Source: Treponema sp.
GTDB taxonomy: Bacteria; Spirochaetota; Spirochaetia; Treponematales; Treponemataceae
Reading direction: 5' to 3'
Length of the DNA: 44,942 nt
Assembly: GCA_024690865.1 (NCBI GenBank)
Contig: JAILON010000160.1
Coordinates: 1 to 44,942, forward strand
Positions 8,651 through 17,911 of the stretch are shown piece after piece. Each line of letters opens with the position of its first letter. Position 1 is the stretch's first letter. Made by a program: the position numbers and the translations under genes. The notes under the pieces were generated by a model. That model was not told the DNA's origin. It did no database searches and was given only the letters and a program-made list of their open reading frames with translations.

Positions 8651-9632
8651 CTTCATCCTCCGAACCGGCGTTCTTGTGGCCGGGGAAAAAGCCCCTGTGG
8701 TATTCCCTCAGAAGCTCATCATCAACATGGGTATAAATCTGCGTCGTAGACAAGTCCGAATGCCCCAACAGCTCCTGCACGGAACGGAGGTCCGCCCCTC
8801 CTTGAAGCAGATGGGTCGCAAAGGAATGTCTCAACGTGTGGACTTTTGCCGTCACCCCGCTTTTCGCTTCAAGCGACTGGAAATTCTTCCAAACACCCTT
8901 GCGGGAGAGGACTCCCCCCCTGCTGTTCACAAATACGGCATCCGTAGCCACCGACCGGGCCGCAGGTCTCGCTTTCACTCCCGCCGGCTGCTCAGACTTC
9001 GCCACGGCGGCCGAACCTACGAACAGGGGCCTGCATTCATACACCCATTTGTGCAGCCACTCGTAGGCCACCGCCCCAAAAGGCACGGATCGCTCCTTGC
9101 TCCCCTTGCCCCTCACAACGATGAAATGCTCTTTAAAGTGCAGGTTTGAAAGCAACAGGGAACACGCCTCGCTTATCCTAAGGCCACAGCTGTAAATGAG
9201 TTCATAGAGCGCCCTGTCCCTCACCCCCAAAGGCTTAGTCGTATCTATTGCGGCAAGCAGGGAATCAACCTGATTCACGCTCAAAACCCTCGGCAGCTTA
9301 CGGGCCGTGCCCGGCCGATCTATCTCCATGGCAACATTTTCTTTCCAGACCCCCTCCCGCTTCAAGAAGGAACCGAAGGAACGGAGGGCGGAAACAGCCT
9401 TCGCAACCGTCAAATCCCCATCCTCCTTTTCCAAGCGGAGGAAACTGACGTAATAGGTTAGATCCAAGGGAGTAACGGACGAAAGCAGCAGGCCCTTCCC
9501 TTCCACGTAGGAAAGGAAATCTTTGGCACACTGGCCATACACCTCTACAGACAGGCGGGCCTTGCCTTCAACCAAGAGCAGTTCATTCTGGAAAGACCTC
9601 AGCAGGCCCGCAGACGAAAGGTCACTTGCCAT
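8640..9632 (-). CDS. xerD: Tyrosine recombinase XerD-like
   Basis: Second tyrosine recombinase of the window, 330 residues. The catalytic residues are complete: Arg152 (SCGLRISEAC), Lys176 (VRGKGSKERS), His265 and Arg268 (HTLRHSFATHLL), His291 and Tyr300 (GHSDLSTTQIYTHVD). An insertion of about 25 residues (207-230, Ala/Pro/Lys-rich) interrupts the catalytic domain and the C-terminus is a short acidic tail (EDEDED). The ATG lies inside the last codons of ftsZ, an 11-base overlap that couples its translation to the division protein. The end overlaps the start of the TPR lipoprotein. XerD rather than XerC is a tentative choice; the pair presumably acts at dif under FtsK. Confidence 0.86.
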   Translation of the reverse strand: MASDLSSAGLLRSFQNELLLVEGKARLSVEVYGQCAKDFLSYVEGKGLLLSSVTPLDLTYYVSFLRLEKEDGDLTVAKAVSALRSFGSFLKREGVWKENVAMEIDRPGTARKLPRVLSVNQVDSLLAAIDTTKPLGVRDRALYELIYSCGLRISEACSLLLSNLHFKEHFIVVRGKGSKERSVPFGAVAYEWLHKWVYECRPLFVGSAAVAKSEQPAGVKARPAARSVATDAVFVNSRGGVLSRKGVWKNFQSLEAKSGVTAKVHTLRHSFATHLLQGGADLRSVQELLGHSDLSTTQIYTHVDDELLREYHRGFFPGHKNAGSEDEDED

Positions 9633-11088
9633 CCGTTAGGTTTATGCTCCTGGAAAGGCCATTCAGATTCCTCCAGCAGGCAGGCTGGGTAAGGTCGTCC
9701 TTGTTTTTGGCATATCCAACGGGAGGCCGTATTCCCGATGCCGGCCTATGGGCCGGTTCACCCGCTGAAGCCACGGTAGAAGCAAGGATATTGGGCTTAG
9801 ACTGGGCCGTAGGCTCATCCTGACCGGAGGCAGCAGCTGGCGCCCCCCGGAGCTTTGCAGCGGAAGACGCCGCAAGAGCAGGAGAAACAGTCTTTACGGA
9901 CGCAGCTACCTCAAGTTCTTCTATAGAAGAAGTCTTCAGCGGTATGGAACTGACCTTTATGGTAGACGGATCCAATTTTGCCGTAGCAGGGGCAGGTGTG
10001 CCGTGCAGGATATTTTCAAATTTTCCATAGTCGAAGACGTTCTCGCTGCCCCGCTTTTCCAGCTTTTCCTCTTCTGAAGGAATACCGGACTCTTCCTTGC
10101 TGTCGAAGCCAGTGGCAATGACGGTCACGGAAAGTTTGTCGCCCATGCCGTGCTTTGTGCAGATTCCACTTATTATGTTTACGTTCTTGGAAGCAGAAGC
10201 AGAAATGGTCTTTGTTATCTCCTCAAGCTCTATCATCGTCGGCATGTTCTCTTCGTCGTCATCGCCCACGACATTGACAAGGATGTTGGAGGCTCCGTCA
10301 ATCTGACAGTCTTCCAGAAGGGGATTGGAAATAGCGGCCTGGGCAGCATCGACGGCACGGTTCTCTCCATCGCCGAAGCCTACGCCAAGGATGGCATCTC
10401 CCTGGCCCTGCATAACGGACTTTACATCGGCAAAGTCTACATTTATCTCACCCGGCAGGGTTATAATCTCGGAAATGCCCTGGACGCCCTGGCACAGCAC
10501 GTTGTCCGCAAGGCGGAAAGCCTGCTTGAAGTTCAACTTTTTGTCAACGATTTTCATTATTTGCTGGTTGGGAACAACGATAAGGCTGTCCACATTGCTG
10601 CGCAGCTTCTTCAAGCCCTCCTGGGCATTGCGCATCCTGACCGGTCCTTCAAAGCCGAAAGGCGTCGTAACCACGGCAATCGTCAGCGCACCGGACGCCT
10701 TGGCAAGCTCCGCGACGACGGGAGCAGAGCCAGTACCAGTACCGCCGCCCATGCCAGCCGTTATGACGACCATATCCGCACCCTGAACGATATTGCTGAT
10801 GTTGTCCGTGTCCTCTTTTGCCGCACTTTCACCAACGGAGGGGTCTCCGCCCGCACCAAGACCGCCCGTCAGCTTCTGCCCTATGGCCAGTCTCTTCTGG
10901 GCCTTTGAAACGCCAAGCGCCTGGAGGTCCGTGTTCATGACGACAAACTCTACATCGTTCACACCGGCATCAATCATCCGGTTCACGGCGTTTGATCCCC
11001 CTCCGCCACAGCCGATTATCTTGATTACGGTAGGATTTACCGTCGAAATATCAGAGTTCCCCTCGTTCAACACGGACAGCTCTATCAT
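9622..11088 (-). CDS. ftsZ: Cell division protein FtsZ
   Basis: Tubulin-like GTPase that forms the division ring. The nucleotide-binding glycine loop IIGCGGGGSNAVN lies at 24-36, the tubulin signature GGGTGTG at 114-120 and the T7 loop NVDFADV at 216-222. After the globular part (to about residue 335) comes a long, Ala/Ser/Pro-rich linker and a conserved-looking C-terminal peptide (DDLTQPACWRNL) that should bind FtsA or other partners. At 488 residues it is longer than E. coli FtsZ (383) because of the linker. A GGGAGG ribosome binding site precedes the ATG. It follows ftsA by about 100 bases, room for a promoter of its own. Confidence 0.98.
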   Translation of the reverse strand: MIELSVLNEGNSDISTVNPTVIKIIGCGGGGSNAVNRMIDAGVNDVEFVVMNTDLQALGVSKAQKRLAIGQKLTGGLGAGGDPSVGESAAKEDTDNISNIVQGADMVVITAGMGGGTGTGSAPVVAELAKASGALTIAVVTTPFGFEGPVRMRNAQEGLKKLRSNVDSLIVVPNQQIMKIVDKKLNFKQAFRLADNVLCQGVQGISEIITLPGEINVDFADVKSVMQGQGDAILGVGFGDGENRAVDAAQAAISNPLLEDCQIDGASNILVNVVGDDDEENMPTMIELEEITKTISASASKNVNIISGICTKHGMGDKLSVTVIATGFDSKEESGIPSEEEKLEKRGSENVFDYGKFENILHGTPAPATAKLDPSTIKVSSIPLKTSSIEELEVAASVKTVSPALAASSAAKLRGAPAAASGQDEPTAQSKPNILASTVASAGEPAHRPASGIRPPVGYAKNKDDLTQPACWRNLNGLSRSINLTDGK

Positions 11089-11192
11089 ACTTTTCCTCCC
11101 AACCCACTTTCACCTATCCCTTGGACTTATCCCCTTTCCAAAGGCTAGCATCCTTTTTGTATTTCGTGATAAGTACCCTCAATCATATACCA

Positions 11193-12452
11193 TTAGAACA
11201 AATTATTCCATATTTTTGCAAAAAAATTCTCGCCTTTTTCAAAATCTTGAGTATTTTTTTTCTTCGACTTTGAATTTGCCCGGAACGTCTTGTTGCTGTC
11301 GACCAGCCCCACCGCCGTTGCAAAATCCGGATCCCGGTAGCCCTTGTCCAAGCCCCCCAAATCCGAAACTTCCCCAATCCGTACCGACGTGGTGCCCCAG
11401 ACGCTCTGGGCGAGTTCCACTATTCCGGCCATCTTCGCACCACCCCCCGTCAGGATGATGCTGCCGTTCAGCTGAGTAAGGTTGGCATGGTGGACTATCT
11501 CCGCCTTGACCATGGAAAAGATCTCGTCCACTCGGGGCTGGATTATTTCGCAGAGCTCGTACTGGGTAGTCTCCTCCGGGGGCCTTCCGCCCACACCCGG
11601 GATTATTACCTCCGCCAGATCTTCGCTACCGCTTATCCAGCAGCAGCCGCTTTCCACCTTTATCTTTTCCGCAGCGGAAACGGGGATTCCCTTCACGACG
11701 GCTATGTCGTTCGTCACGAGGTTGCCGCCCACGGGGATGGAAGCCATGAACACGGGTGCCCCCTTGTTCACGACCATCACATCGGTCGTCCCCCCTCCAA
11801 GGTCAATAAGGATGGATCCCAGGTCCATCTCATCCTCATGTATGGTTGCCATGGCAGCCACCAAGGTCTTGGACCAGGTGCCATTGCACCCGTATCCAGC
11901 CCTGACGATGCACTGCTCAAGGTTGTTCCAGGCAGTCTCGTTGGCCAATATGATGTGGACCTTCACCTTGAGCCTCTTGCCCATCATACCAAGAGGATCC
12001 TTGACCCCTGGCAAATCATCCACAAAATATTCCTGGGGAATGCAGTGGAGCATCTTCTTGTCCATCGGGATGCTTATGGCGGTGGAAGCCCCAATGGCCC
12101 TTCCCTTCGCCTCCTCTGTAATCTCAAGCGTCCGGTAGCGTTCGCTCCTGTCGTCCACCACGGTGTCGCCTTCGGAATTCAGGCTTTCCACCTGGGAGCC
12201 TCCAATGGCGGTAAACACGGACTCAACGGCAACACCTGCCACCTGCTCGGCGGCATCCACAGTAGCATTTATGGCGGCAACGGCCGCATCTATGTTGACT
12301 ATGACACCGTTACGAAGCCCTTGGGACGGCCTCTTTGCATAGCCGATAATCGAAAGTTTGTCGTCCCTGTCCAGTTCCCCAATGACAGCCTTTATAAATG
12401 TAGTACCTATGTCCAGTCCAACGACAATGCTGCTCACGTCAATGCTGCTCAA
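11193..12452 (-). CDS. ftsA: Cell division protein FtsA
   Basis: Actin-like ATPase that tethers FtsZ to the membrane. The phosphate-1 motif VVGLDIGTTFIKAVIGE is near the start, the phosphate-2 region reads ILIDLGGGTTDVMV, and the adenosine motif IILTGGGAKMAGI lies near residue 340. The C-terminus KIWNNLF is a plausible short amphipathic membrane helix. I chose the TTG at 12452 because GGAGG sits five bases upstream. A GTG four codons earlier keeps the frame but places that GGAGG inside the gene. It lies between ftsQ and ftsZ as in most dcw clusters. Confidence 0.96.
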   Translation of the reverse strand: MSSIDVSSIVVGLDIGTTFIKAVIGELDRDDKLSIIGYAKRPSQGLRNGVIVNIDAAVAAINATVDAAEQVAGVAVESVFTAIGGSQVESLNSEGDTVVDDRSERYRTLEITEEAKGRAIGASTAISIPMDKKMLHCIPQEYFVDDLPGVKDPLGMMGKRLKVKVHIILANETAWNNLEQCIVRAGYGCNGTWSKTLVAAMATIHEDEMDLGSILIDLGGGTTDVMVVNKGAPVFMASIPVGGNLVTNDIAVVKGIPVSAAEKIKVESGCCWISGSEDLAEVIIPGVGGRPPEETTQYELCEIIQPRVDEIFSMVKAEIVHHANLTQLNGSIILTGGGAKMAGIVELAQSVWGTTSVRIGEVSDLGGLDKGYRDPDFATAVGLVDSNKTFRANSKSKKKNTQDFEKGENFFAKIWNNLF

Positions 12453-12490
12453 GAAATCCTCCACCGGAAACCGCCAGCGGCCCCGCCAGA

Positions 12491-13384
12491 CTAGCGGTCC
12501 ACCGACGCTTGAGCCTCAGCCTTATAGGAGATGGACCCGTAGCGCAGGTCTATCTCGCTGACCTTCAGCTCAATAGAGTTCACGACATCAAGTATGACCA
12601 GCATGCGCTTCAAGGCCTCCTCGTTGAGGGACCGGTCTGCCAGAACCTTGATGTGGTTGTGGTTCTGGTTCTGCACCGGGTACAGGACAAGCTCGTAGTT
12701 GCCGTACTCCTTCTGAAGCACCTGGATTTCGGATATAGCCGAAAAATACTTCTGGGGAAGGTTCCCTATTGAAGCTATCTGGGCCATGAGGGGCCTGAAC
12801 TTCGAGGGGAAACGCATTCCCAACTGCATTCCCTCAACGGGAAGGCCCGACACGAGGGGAATGTTGGAATCAGCGGAAACCGATGCCGTGTTCGTGAATA
12901 ATACACCATTTTCAGATATTTGAACAGTTGCAGAACGGCCATTTATGCTTATAATCGTCTTGGCGACAGGCTGACGTTCCTTTATGTTTATCAAGACCCG
13001 GTCTGGGAAAACCTTATCTACGCTGACGCTTTCTACGCAGGAAAAGGAACTGAGCGTATCGACGGCCCGGCCGGAATCGAACTCAATCCAGGTAACGGTC
13101 CCCATATCTTCAAGCTTTTCCAGCAGGAGCCGGGAATCCAAGGTCTTCAGGCCAGAAAATTCAACCTTGACAGGAGCCAGGCAGGGAATCACCATCGTAT
13201 AAAAGACGGCCTCAAGGGCCAGAAGGGCAAGCAGAATAAGGACGACGACCTTCGCAATCGTTATCCTCGGGTCCCGCTTCTTGCCCTCTCCAGCAACATC
13301 AAAAGCCCCCCCCTCAGAAGGAGACGATTTCAACAGGAAATCCATGCTCCTAAAATCGCTTTTCACACTGACCGTTCCGCTCAT
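12491..13384 (-). CDS. ftsQ: Cell division protein FtsQ/DivIB
   Basis: Bitopic divisome scaffold linking FtsA/FtsZ to septal peptidoglycan synthesis. About 45 cytoplasmic residues are followed by one membrane segment (VVVLILLALLALEAVFYTMV), then a POTRA domain beginning near VKVEFSGLKTLDSRLLLEKL and a beta domain with FPDRVLINIKERQPVA. I place the start at the ATG at 13384 (298 residues). A reading 33 codons longer would run into the end of ftsW and begins with residues that do not look like FtsQ; GGATGGGGAA before the chosen ATG can serve as ribosome binding site. Confidence 0.88.
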   Translation of the reverse strand: MSGTVSVKSDFRSMDFLLKSSPSEGGAFDVAGEGKKRDPRITIAKVVVLILLALLALEAVFYTMVIPCLAPVKVEFSGLKTLDSRLLLEKLEDMGTVTWIEFDSGRAVDTLSSFSCVESVSVDKVFPDRVLINIKERQPVAKTIISINGRSATVQISENGVLFTNTASVSADSNIPLVSGLPVEGMQLGMRFPSKFRPLMAQIASIGNLPQKYFSAISEIQVLQKEYGNYELVLYPVQNQNHNHIKVLADRSLNEEALKRMLVILDVVNSIELKVSEIDLRYGSISYKAEAQASVDR

Positions 13385-13424
13385 TTTTATATGTTCCCCA
13401 TCCTTCAGCAAAAGTTGTCCGCAG

Positions 13425-14582
13425 CTACATATCCAGGATCCGCACGCCCCCATAATCATCATCGGGAGGTGTATGGGAGGCATTTATCACAAAACCGCAC
13501 ATACAGAAGCTGGCCACAAGCGACGACCCTCCGGAAGAAAAGAACGGAAGGGGCACACCGGTCGTAGGGGCCGCCCCGCACACAACGGCACAGTTCAAAA
13601 GGGACTGCAGGGCCACCATGCAGACGCAGCCGAACGCCGCATACGCGGCGAAGGCGTTCCCGCAGGTCAAGGCAATCCGCACCCCCCGCCAGGCAAAGAC
13701 CAGAAGAAGGATGAAATAGGCCGTCACCCCCAGAAGCCCCATAGAATCTGCCCAGCAGGCAAACACATAGTCCGTCTGCAGCTCAGGTATCTTGAAGACT
13801 TCGACCAGTCCCTCTCCCACACCGTTACCCCAGAAACCGCCGGCGGTTATGGCCCGCTTTGAGGCCATCTCCTGGTATCCGCTGGTCATGGCGAATTCCT
13901 CGGGATGAAGGAAGGCAATGACCCGGTTCAGACGGTATGGCTCTATGCTGACCATAAGGGCAATCGCTGGAACGGCCAGCAGCAGGAGCGGAAGGAACCA
14001 GGTCATCCTGGCACCGCAGACAAAAAACATCACGCATCCGACCAAGAAGATGAACACCCCGGTTGAAAAGTCTCGCTGCAAGAAGATGATGGCAACAAAG
14101 ATAAACAGGCCCGCGAGTGGGTAGTAGAAATCCCTCCGGTCCTCCTTCCTCTGCTTATAGAAAAGATTTGCCAAAAAAAGGACGATTGCGAATTTTGCAA
14201 ATTCAGACGGCTGTATCGTAAAGAGGCCCGCCACATAAATCCAACGGGATGCCCCCTTCCTGTTGCTCCCTATTCCCGGTATGAATGCCATAAGGCAAAG
14301 CAGAAGGCTTCCCATGACGATAAACGGCAGCATCTTCTGGATAAACTTCATCTTGACGACAGAAAAGAAGACCAGAAGGACAAAGCCGACGACCGACCAT
14401 ACCAGCTGCCGTGTCACGAAATAGTAGCGGTCGCCAAAGAGCCGTTCACCCGTATAGGGGGTGCAGACGTAGAGGGTAAAGATTCCAAGCCCCCAGAGCA
14501 GGAGCACCGAGATAATGAAGAATATGTCGCTTCTGTTGTAGGACTCCACCGGACGATCGGCCTTGAAAGAGAAGCTAGACAT
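13425..14582 (-). CDS. ftsW: Septal peptidoglycan polymerase FtsW
   Basis: SEDS-family glycosyltransferase that polymerises lipid II at the septum with its cognate class B PBP. The 385 residues contain about ten hydrophobic segments. Diagnostic stretches are WIYVAGLFTIQPSEFAKFAI in the middle and GAAPTTGVPLPFFSSGGSS near the end, both typical of FtsW/RodA. Position next to murF and ftsQ favours FtsW over RodA. Its ATG overlaps the end of murF by eight bases (ATGTCTAG). No mraY or murG is present in this cluster, so those enzymes must be encoded elsewhere. Confidence 0.96.
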   Translation of the reverse strand: MSSFSFKADRPVESYNRSDIFFIISVLLLWGLGIFTLYVCTPYTGERLFGDRYYFVTRQLVWSVVGFVLLVFFSVVKMKFIQKMLPFIVMGSLLLCLMAFIPGIGSNRKGASRWIYVAGLFTIQPSEFAKFAIVLFLANLFYKQRKEDRRDFYYPLAGLFIFVAIIFLQRDFSTGVFIFLVGCVMFFVCGARMTWFLPLLLLAVPAIALMVSIEPYRLNRVIAFLHPEEFAMTSGYQEMASKRAITAGGFWGNGVGEGLVEVFKIPELQTDYVFACWADSMGLLGVTAYFILLLVFAWRGVRIALTCGNAFAAYAAFGCVCMVALQSLLNCAVVCGAAPTTGVPLPFFSSGGSSLVASFCMCGFVINASHTPPDDDYGGVRILDM

Positions 14583-16002
14583 TATTCCCGCCTCCCACCA
14601 GCAGGGCAGTAAGACGTTCCATCGCCATACCGCGAGACCCCTTTATCAAAACCGCATCCCCGGACGACATTCTTGCCGTAAGCCATGCAGCGGCCTGGCC
14701 AAAGGAAACATCAGAACTGTCGGGATAGCAGACCGGCTGCGCAGTACCCAAATCTCCCTTCATGGACTCAAGGGCGGCAGACATCTGCCGGCCAAAAAGG
14801 AGGATTGAAGCTCCGGAAGCAATAGCGGCACTGATGACCCTGCGGTGGGACTCCAACGAAGCCTCTCCCAGTTCCAGCATGTCGCCCAAGGCAAGGAAAT
14901 GAGAACCCGATCCGTCAGACGCCAGAAGCCCTATGGCCTTCTCCATAGAATCGGGATTTGCATTGTAGCAGTCCTGGACTATCCGTATGCCGCTCTTCTC
15001 GTCAGTTATGAGCTCGCTCCTTCCAAAAAGGGGCTTCAGGCTGGCAAAGCCGGATATGATTTCGTCGGTAGAAAGCGACAGATGTTGGGCCAGCGAAATC
15101 GCAGCCAGCGCGTTCCTGTAATTGTAACTTCCCGGCAGGCTCAAGGTAACCGGTTTTCCTTCTATTATAAAGTCAGTTCCTGACAGCCCTCTGTCCTTCA
15201 CAAACTGGACATTCGAAGGCAGGCCGGCACCATAATAGACGACAGTTCCATCAACCTTCCCCGCAAGGAAACTGGCAAAATCATCGTCTTTGGGAATAAA
15301 GGCCACACCCTTTCCAGAAAAATGGTCAAAAACGTGAGCCTTTTCCTCGGCAATCGCCTGCCGGCTTCCAAGGATTCCAATATGGGCAGTCCCAATGTTG
15401 GTTATGACGGCAAAATGCGGTTTAAGGACGGCAGAAATCTCCTTCATCTCATCCTTGCGGTTCATTCCCATCTCAAAAAGCCCAATCTCGTGCCCCTTCC
15501 GTATGTTGAATACGGACAGGGGCAGGCCGGTCTCGCTGTTCAAGTTGCCCTCGTTGGCAATAACCCGGTACTTTTGGGAAAGGAGGGCCAAGGCAAGTTC
15601 CTTTGTCGTAGTCTTTCCGCTGGAACCAGTTACTGCGATTTTTATGAGATTCGGAAACTTGTCCACATAACGGGCTGCGGCCGACTGTAGGGCGTGGAGG
15701 GTGTTGTCCACCCCAATGAAAGTCACCGAAGGATTTTTCTTGAAGATGGATGTAAAAAAGCCCGTATTCCCAGCATAATTCCGCCGGTCAACGAAGACTG
15801 CCGACGCACCTTTTTCGATGGCCTGGGGAATATAGGAATGTCCGTCCTGCTTTTCTCCTACAAGAGGTACGAAAAGGGAACCTGAAACAACCTTGCGGCT
15901 GTCCGTCGCCACGGAAACGAATGAAAAGCTACCACCGTCCAGAAGCACCGTTCCTTCGGTAGCCGAGAGCACATCAGCAAGAGAAAGGAGAGATTCCACC
16001 AT
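14575..16002 (-). CDS. murF: UDP-MurNAc-tripeptide--D-alanyl-D-alanine ligase MurF
   Basis: Mur ligase that adds D-Ala-D-Ala to the UDP-MurNAc tripeptide, the last cytoplasmic step of precursor synthesis. An N-terminal substrate domain (with TDSRKV at about 33-38) precedes the ATP-binding motif VTGSSGKTTTKE at 124-135. The central block includes ANEGNLNSETGLPL and FEMGMNRKDEM, and the C-terminal domain has CYNANPDSMEKAI, all MurF hallmarks. Length 475 is normal. It is the only Mur ligase here. The start lies one base downstream of the ftsL stop and the end overlaps ftsW. Confidence 0.95.
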   Translation of the reverse strand: MVESLLSLADVLSATEGTVLLDGGSFSFVSVATDSRKVVSGSLFVPLVGEKQDGHSYIPQAIEKGASAVFVDRRNYAGNTGFFTSIFKKNPSVTFIGVDNTLHALQSAAARYVDKFPNLIKIAVTGSSGKTTTKELALALLSQKYRVIANEGNLNSETGLPLSVFNIRKGHEIGLFEMGMNRKDEMKEISAVLKPHFAVITNIGTAHIGILGSRQAIAEEKAHVFDHFSGKGVAFIPKDDDFASFLAGKVDGTVVYYGAGLPSNVQFVKDRGLSGTDFIIEGKPVTLSLPGSYNYRNALAAISLAQHLSLSTDEIISGFASLKPLFGRSELITDEKSGIRIVQDCYNANPDSMEKAIGLLASDGSGSHFLALGDMLELGEASLESHRRVISAAIASGASILLFGRQMSAALESMKGDLGTAQPVCYPDSSDVSFGQAAAWLTARMSSGDAVLIKGSRGMAMERLTALLVGGGNNV

Positions 16003-16003
16003 G

Positions 16004-16321
16004 TCAGTTCCCCGTCCCCTTTGCAGAACTGGACGACATCTCCACGCGGACTATCTCCTCGCTTTCAGCTTCCCGCATTCCCAACTCGTCCTTGGCAAGG
16101 TTCTCTATGCGTTCCGACGACGACAGCAGGCTTATGTCGGTTATAAGCTTCTTGTTTTCCTCTATGAGCTGCTGCTGTTTTTTTTCCAGCTCCTCAACCT
16201 GCCGTTCCAAGTCGGTATATTTCCTGGCATGTACGCCGTCTATGATAAGGAGGGCTGGAATGCAAAGGGCAAAAATGCAGACAAGGAGTGTTCTGGCTAT
16301 CTTTGAAAAGGCAATCTTCAT
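16004..16321 (-). CDS. ftsL: Cell division protein FtsL-like
   Basis: Small bitopic protein of 105 residues with one membrane segment (TLLVCIFALCIPALLIIDG, about residues 11-29) followed by a heptad-rich coiled coil (about 35-75), the architecture of FtsL, which partners FtsB and FtsQ in the divisome. Sequence conservation in this family is very low, so the call rests on topology, size and the invariant place between rsmH and murF. Its ATG overlaps the rsmH stop by four bases. Confidence 0.85.
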   Translation of the reverse strand: MKIAFSKIARTLLVCIFALCIPALLIIDGVHARKYTDLERQVEELEKKQQQLIEENKKLITDISLLSSSERIENLAKDELGMREAESEEIVRVEMSSSSAKGTGN

Positions 16322-17316
16322 ACGGCCTCCACCCCTGCAAGGCGCTCTTTCCCCGCGTCACGGAGCTTCCGCACCACACGGAGCCTCGCACTCCGGGAGG
16401 GAGAGTTTGAAGCAACCTCCCCGGCCGTCGGTTCCACCCCACCCCGCGTAATAAGGACGGCACAGGGAGTTCCCCCGCAGGAACAAACGCTCTGCTCCGG
16501 AGGACAGACGCACTGCTTCGCAAGGTTGCGGAAGTAGCGCTTTACGATTCTGTCCTCCAGAGAATGGAACGTAATTACCCCCAGTTTCCCCTGTGGTAAA
16601 AGGGTGTTGAATGCGGCATGGAGGGCATCCGGAAGTCGTTTCAACTCACTGTTGACGTAAATCCTCAAGGCCTGGAATGTCCTCGTAGCCGGATGGATGG
16701 AGCCGTGACGGTACTTGGGGGGAACCGCCCCGGCAACTATATCGGCAAGAGCTTTCGTAGAAGCAATGCGGCCTGCCTGTCTGGCCGTGGTTATTGCCGA
16801 GGCAATGCGCCGCGAATACTTCTCGTCCGAATACAAATAGATAAGGTCCGCGAGCTTCTTCTCTTCCATGCCGTTGACGACATCCGCCGCGCTCTCGGGC
16901 GATGCCGGATTCAGCCGCATGTCAAGTTCCTCGTCATGGCGAAAAGAGAAGCCCCTTCCGCTCCGCTCGTAGTGGAACACGCTGATTCCCAGGTCGAACA
17001 GGATGATGTCCGGTCTCCGCGTGTCCTGAGGGTAGCTTGCGTAAAAATCGTCGAACCAGCCCGACCAGAAGGACATCCTGTCCCCGAAGGGGGCAAGCCG
17101 TTCCCTGGCACGGGCTTGTATGACCGGGTCAGCGTCCAATCCCAGAACCTTGAGCCCCGGATAGCGTTGCAGGAAATTATAGGAGTGTCCGCCCTCCCCC
17201 AAAGTGGAGTCCACCATGAAGGCATCGTCCTCATAGGGCTCGCCGACCGGAGAAAGCAGAGAAAGACATTCCTGAAGAAGAACAGGAGTATGTACGACTT
17301 CCATTTTCCTTACCAA
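16318..17316 (-). CDS. rsmH: 16S rRNA (cytosine-1402-N4)-methyltransferase RsmH
   Basis: SAM-dependent methyltransferase (formerly MraW) modifying C1402 in the ribosomal decoding centre. The SAM loop appears as DSTLGEGGHSYNFL, with VLGLDADP and IILFDLGIS further on. The RsmH hallmark LDMRLNP follows, and TFHSLEDRIVKRYF lies near the C-terminus. Length 332 is typical. It is second in the cluster after mraZ, about 60 bases downstream, and overlaps ftsL by ATGA. Confidence 0.96.
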   Translation of the reverse strand: MVRKMEVVHTPVLLQECLSLLSPVGEPYEDDAFMVDSTLGEGGHSYNFLQRYPGLKVLGLDADPVIQARARERLAPFGDRMSFWSGWFDDFYASYPQDTRRPDIILFDLGISVFHYERSGRGFSFRHDEELDMRLNPASPESAADVVNGMEEKKLADLIYLYSDEKYSRRIASAITTARQAGRIASTKALADIVAGAVPPKYRHGSIHPATRTFQALRIYVNSELKRLPDALHAAFNTLLPQGKLGVITFHSLEDRIVKRYFRNLAKQCVCPPEQSVCSCGGTPCAVLITRGGVEPTAGEVASNSPSRSARLRVVRKLRDAGKERLAGVEAV

Positions 17317-17376
17317 CGGATGAATTCTGTTGCAACCAAAAAGTCCGTCAGAACTTTCCGGCTACATCCATCAGGA

Positions 17377-17820
17377 TTACAGGAAAATATCGCTCATGCT
17401 CCCGGCTGCCTGCTTGAAATCCGGTTCGGTAGAAGCCAGATATTCATCGTAACACTTGGAATCCCACAACTCCATGTACCTGTTCAGGCCCAGAATCACG
17501 GATTCACCCGAGAGGGAAGCATATTCCCGTAAACACTGGGGGATAGAGAGACGGCCCGAACGGTCAAATTCCAGCTGTTGCGCCGGCGCGATGAAACGCC
17601 GGATAACTTTATTAGTCTGATCATTGAAAGGAGAGGCTTTCTTCATGATTTTGTCACTCAGAGAAGCCCATTCCTCGCTTGTAAAAAGCATGAGACAATG
17701 GTCCAGACCTTTCGTCACGATGAGCTCATTTTTTTTCAAAATGCCCCGGAGCTTGGCCGGGAAGAGAATCCGCCCCTTCTCGTCAAACGTATTCCGGTAC
17801 TCACCGATCAGCAAGTCCAT
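17377..17820 (-). CDS. mraZ: Transcriptional regulator MraZ
   Basis: DNA-binding repressor of the dcw operon. The 147 residues contain two AbrB/MazE-like halves, each with the MraZ core pattern: DEKGRILFPAKLRGIL (about 13-28) and FDRSGRLSIPQCLREYASL in the second half. MraZ forms ring oligomers that bind short direct repeats upstream of its own gene, and such repeats are present here just before the start (17831-17855). First gene of the long minus-strand operon. Confidence 0.96.
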   Translation of the reverse strand: MDLLIGEYRNTFDEKGRILFPAKLRGILKKNELIVTKGLDHCLMLFTSEEWASLSDKIMKKASPFNDQTNKVIRRFIAPAQQLEFDRSGRLSIPQCLREYASLSGESVILGLNRYMELWDSKCYDEYLASTEPDFKQAAGSMSDIFL

Positions 17821-17830
17821 ACCATTATCT

Positions 17831-17855
17831 CACCACTTTTCCCCACTATTTCCCA
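17831..17855 (-). promoter_or_regulatory. Three phased MraZ boxes
   Basis: Reading on the minus strand, TGGGA (17855-17851), TGGGG (17845-17841) and TGGTG (17835-17831) repeat at an exact 10-bp period, that is TGGGN with 5-bp spacers, the arrangement known for MraZ operators. They lie just downstream of the predicted transcription start, fitting autorepression by blocking RNA polymerase. Confidence 0.8.
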
Positions 17856-17864
17856 CTTGATGAC

Positions 17865-17893
17865 ATTCTATCCCCTTTTCCCCTCACTGTCAA
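17865..17893 (-). promoter_or_regulatory. dcw operon promoter (sigma-70 type)
   Basis: On the minus strand TTGACA (17893-17888) and TAGAAT (17870-17865) are separated by exactly 17 bp. Transcription would start near 17858, directly before the MraZ boxes and about 40 bases upstream of mraZ. Confidence 0.75.
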
Positions 17894-17911
17894 TAAAAAA
17901 ACTGCCGAAAA

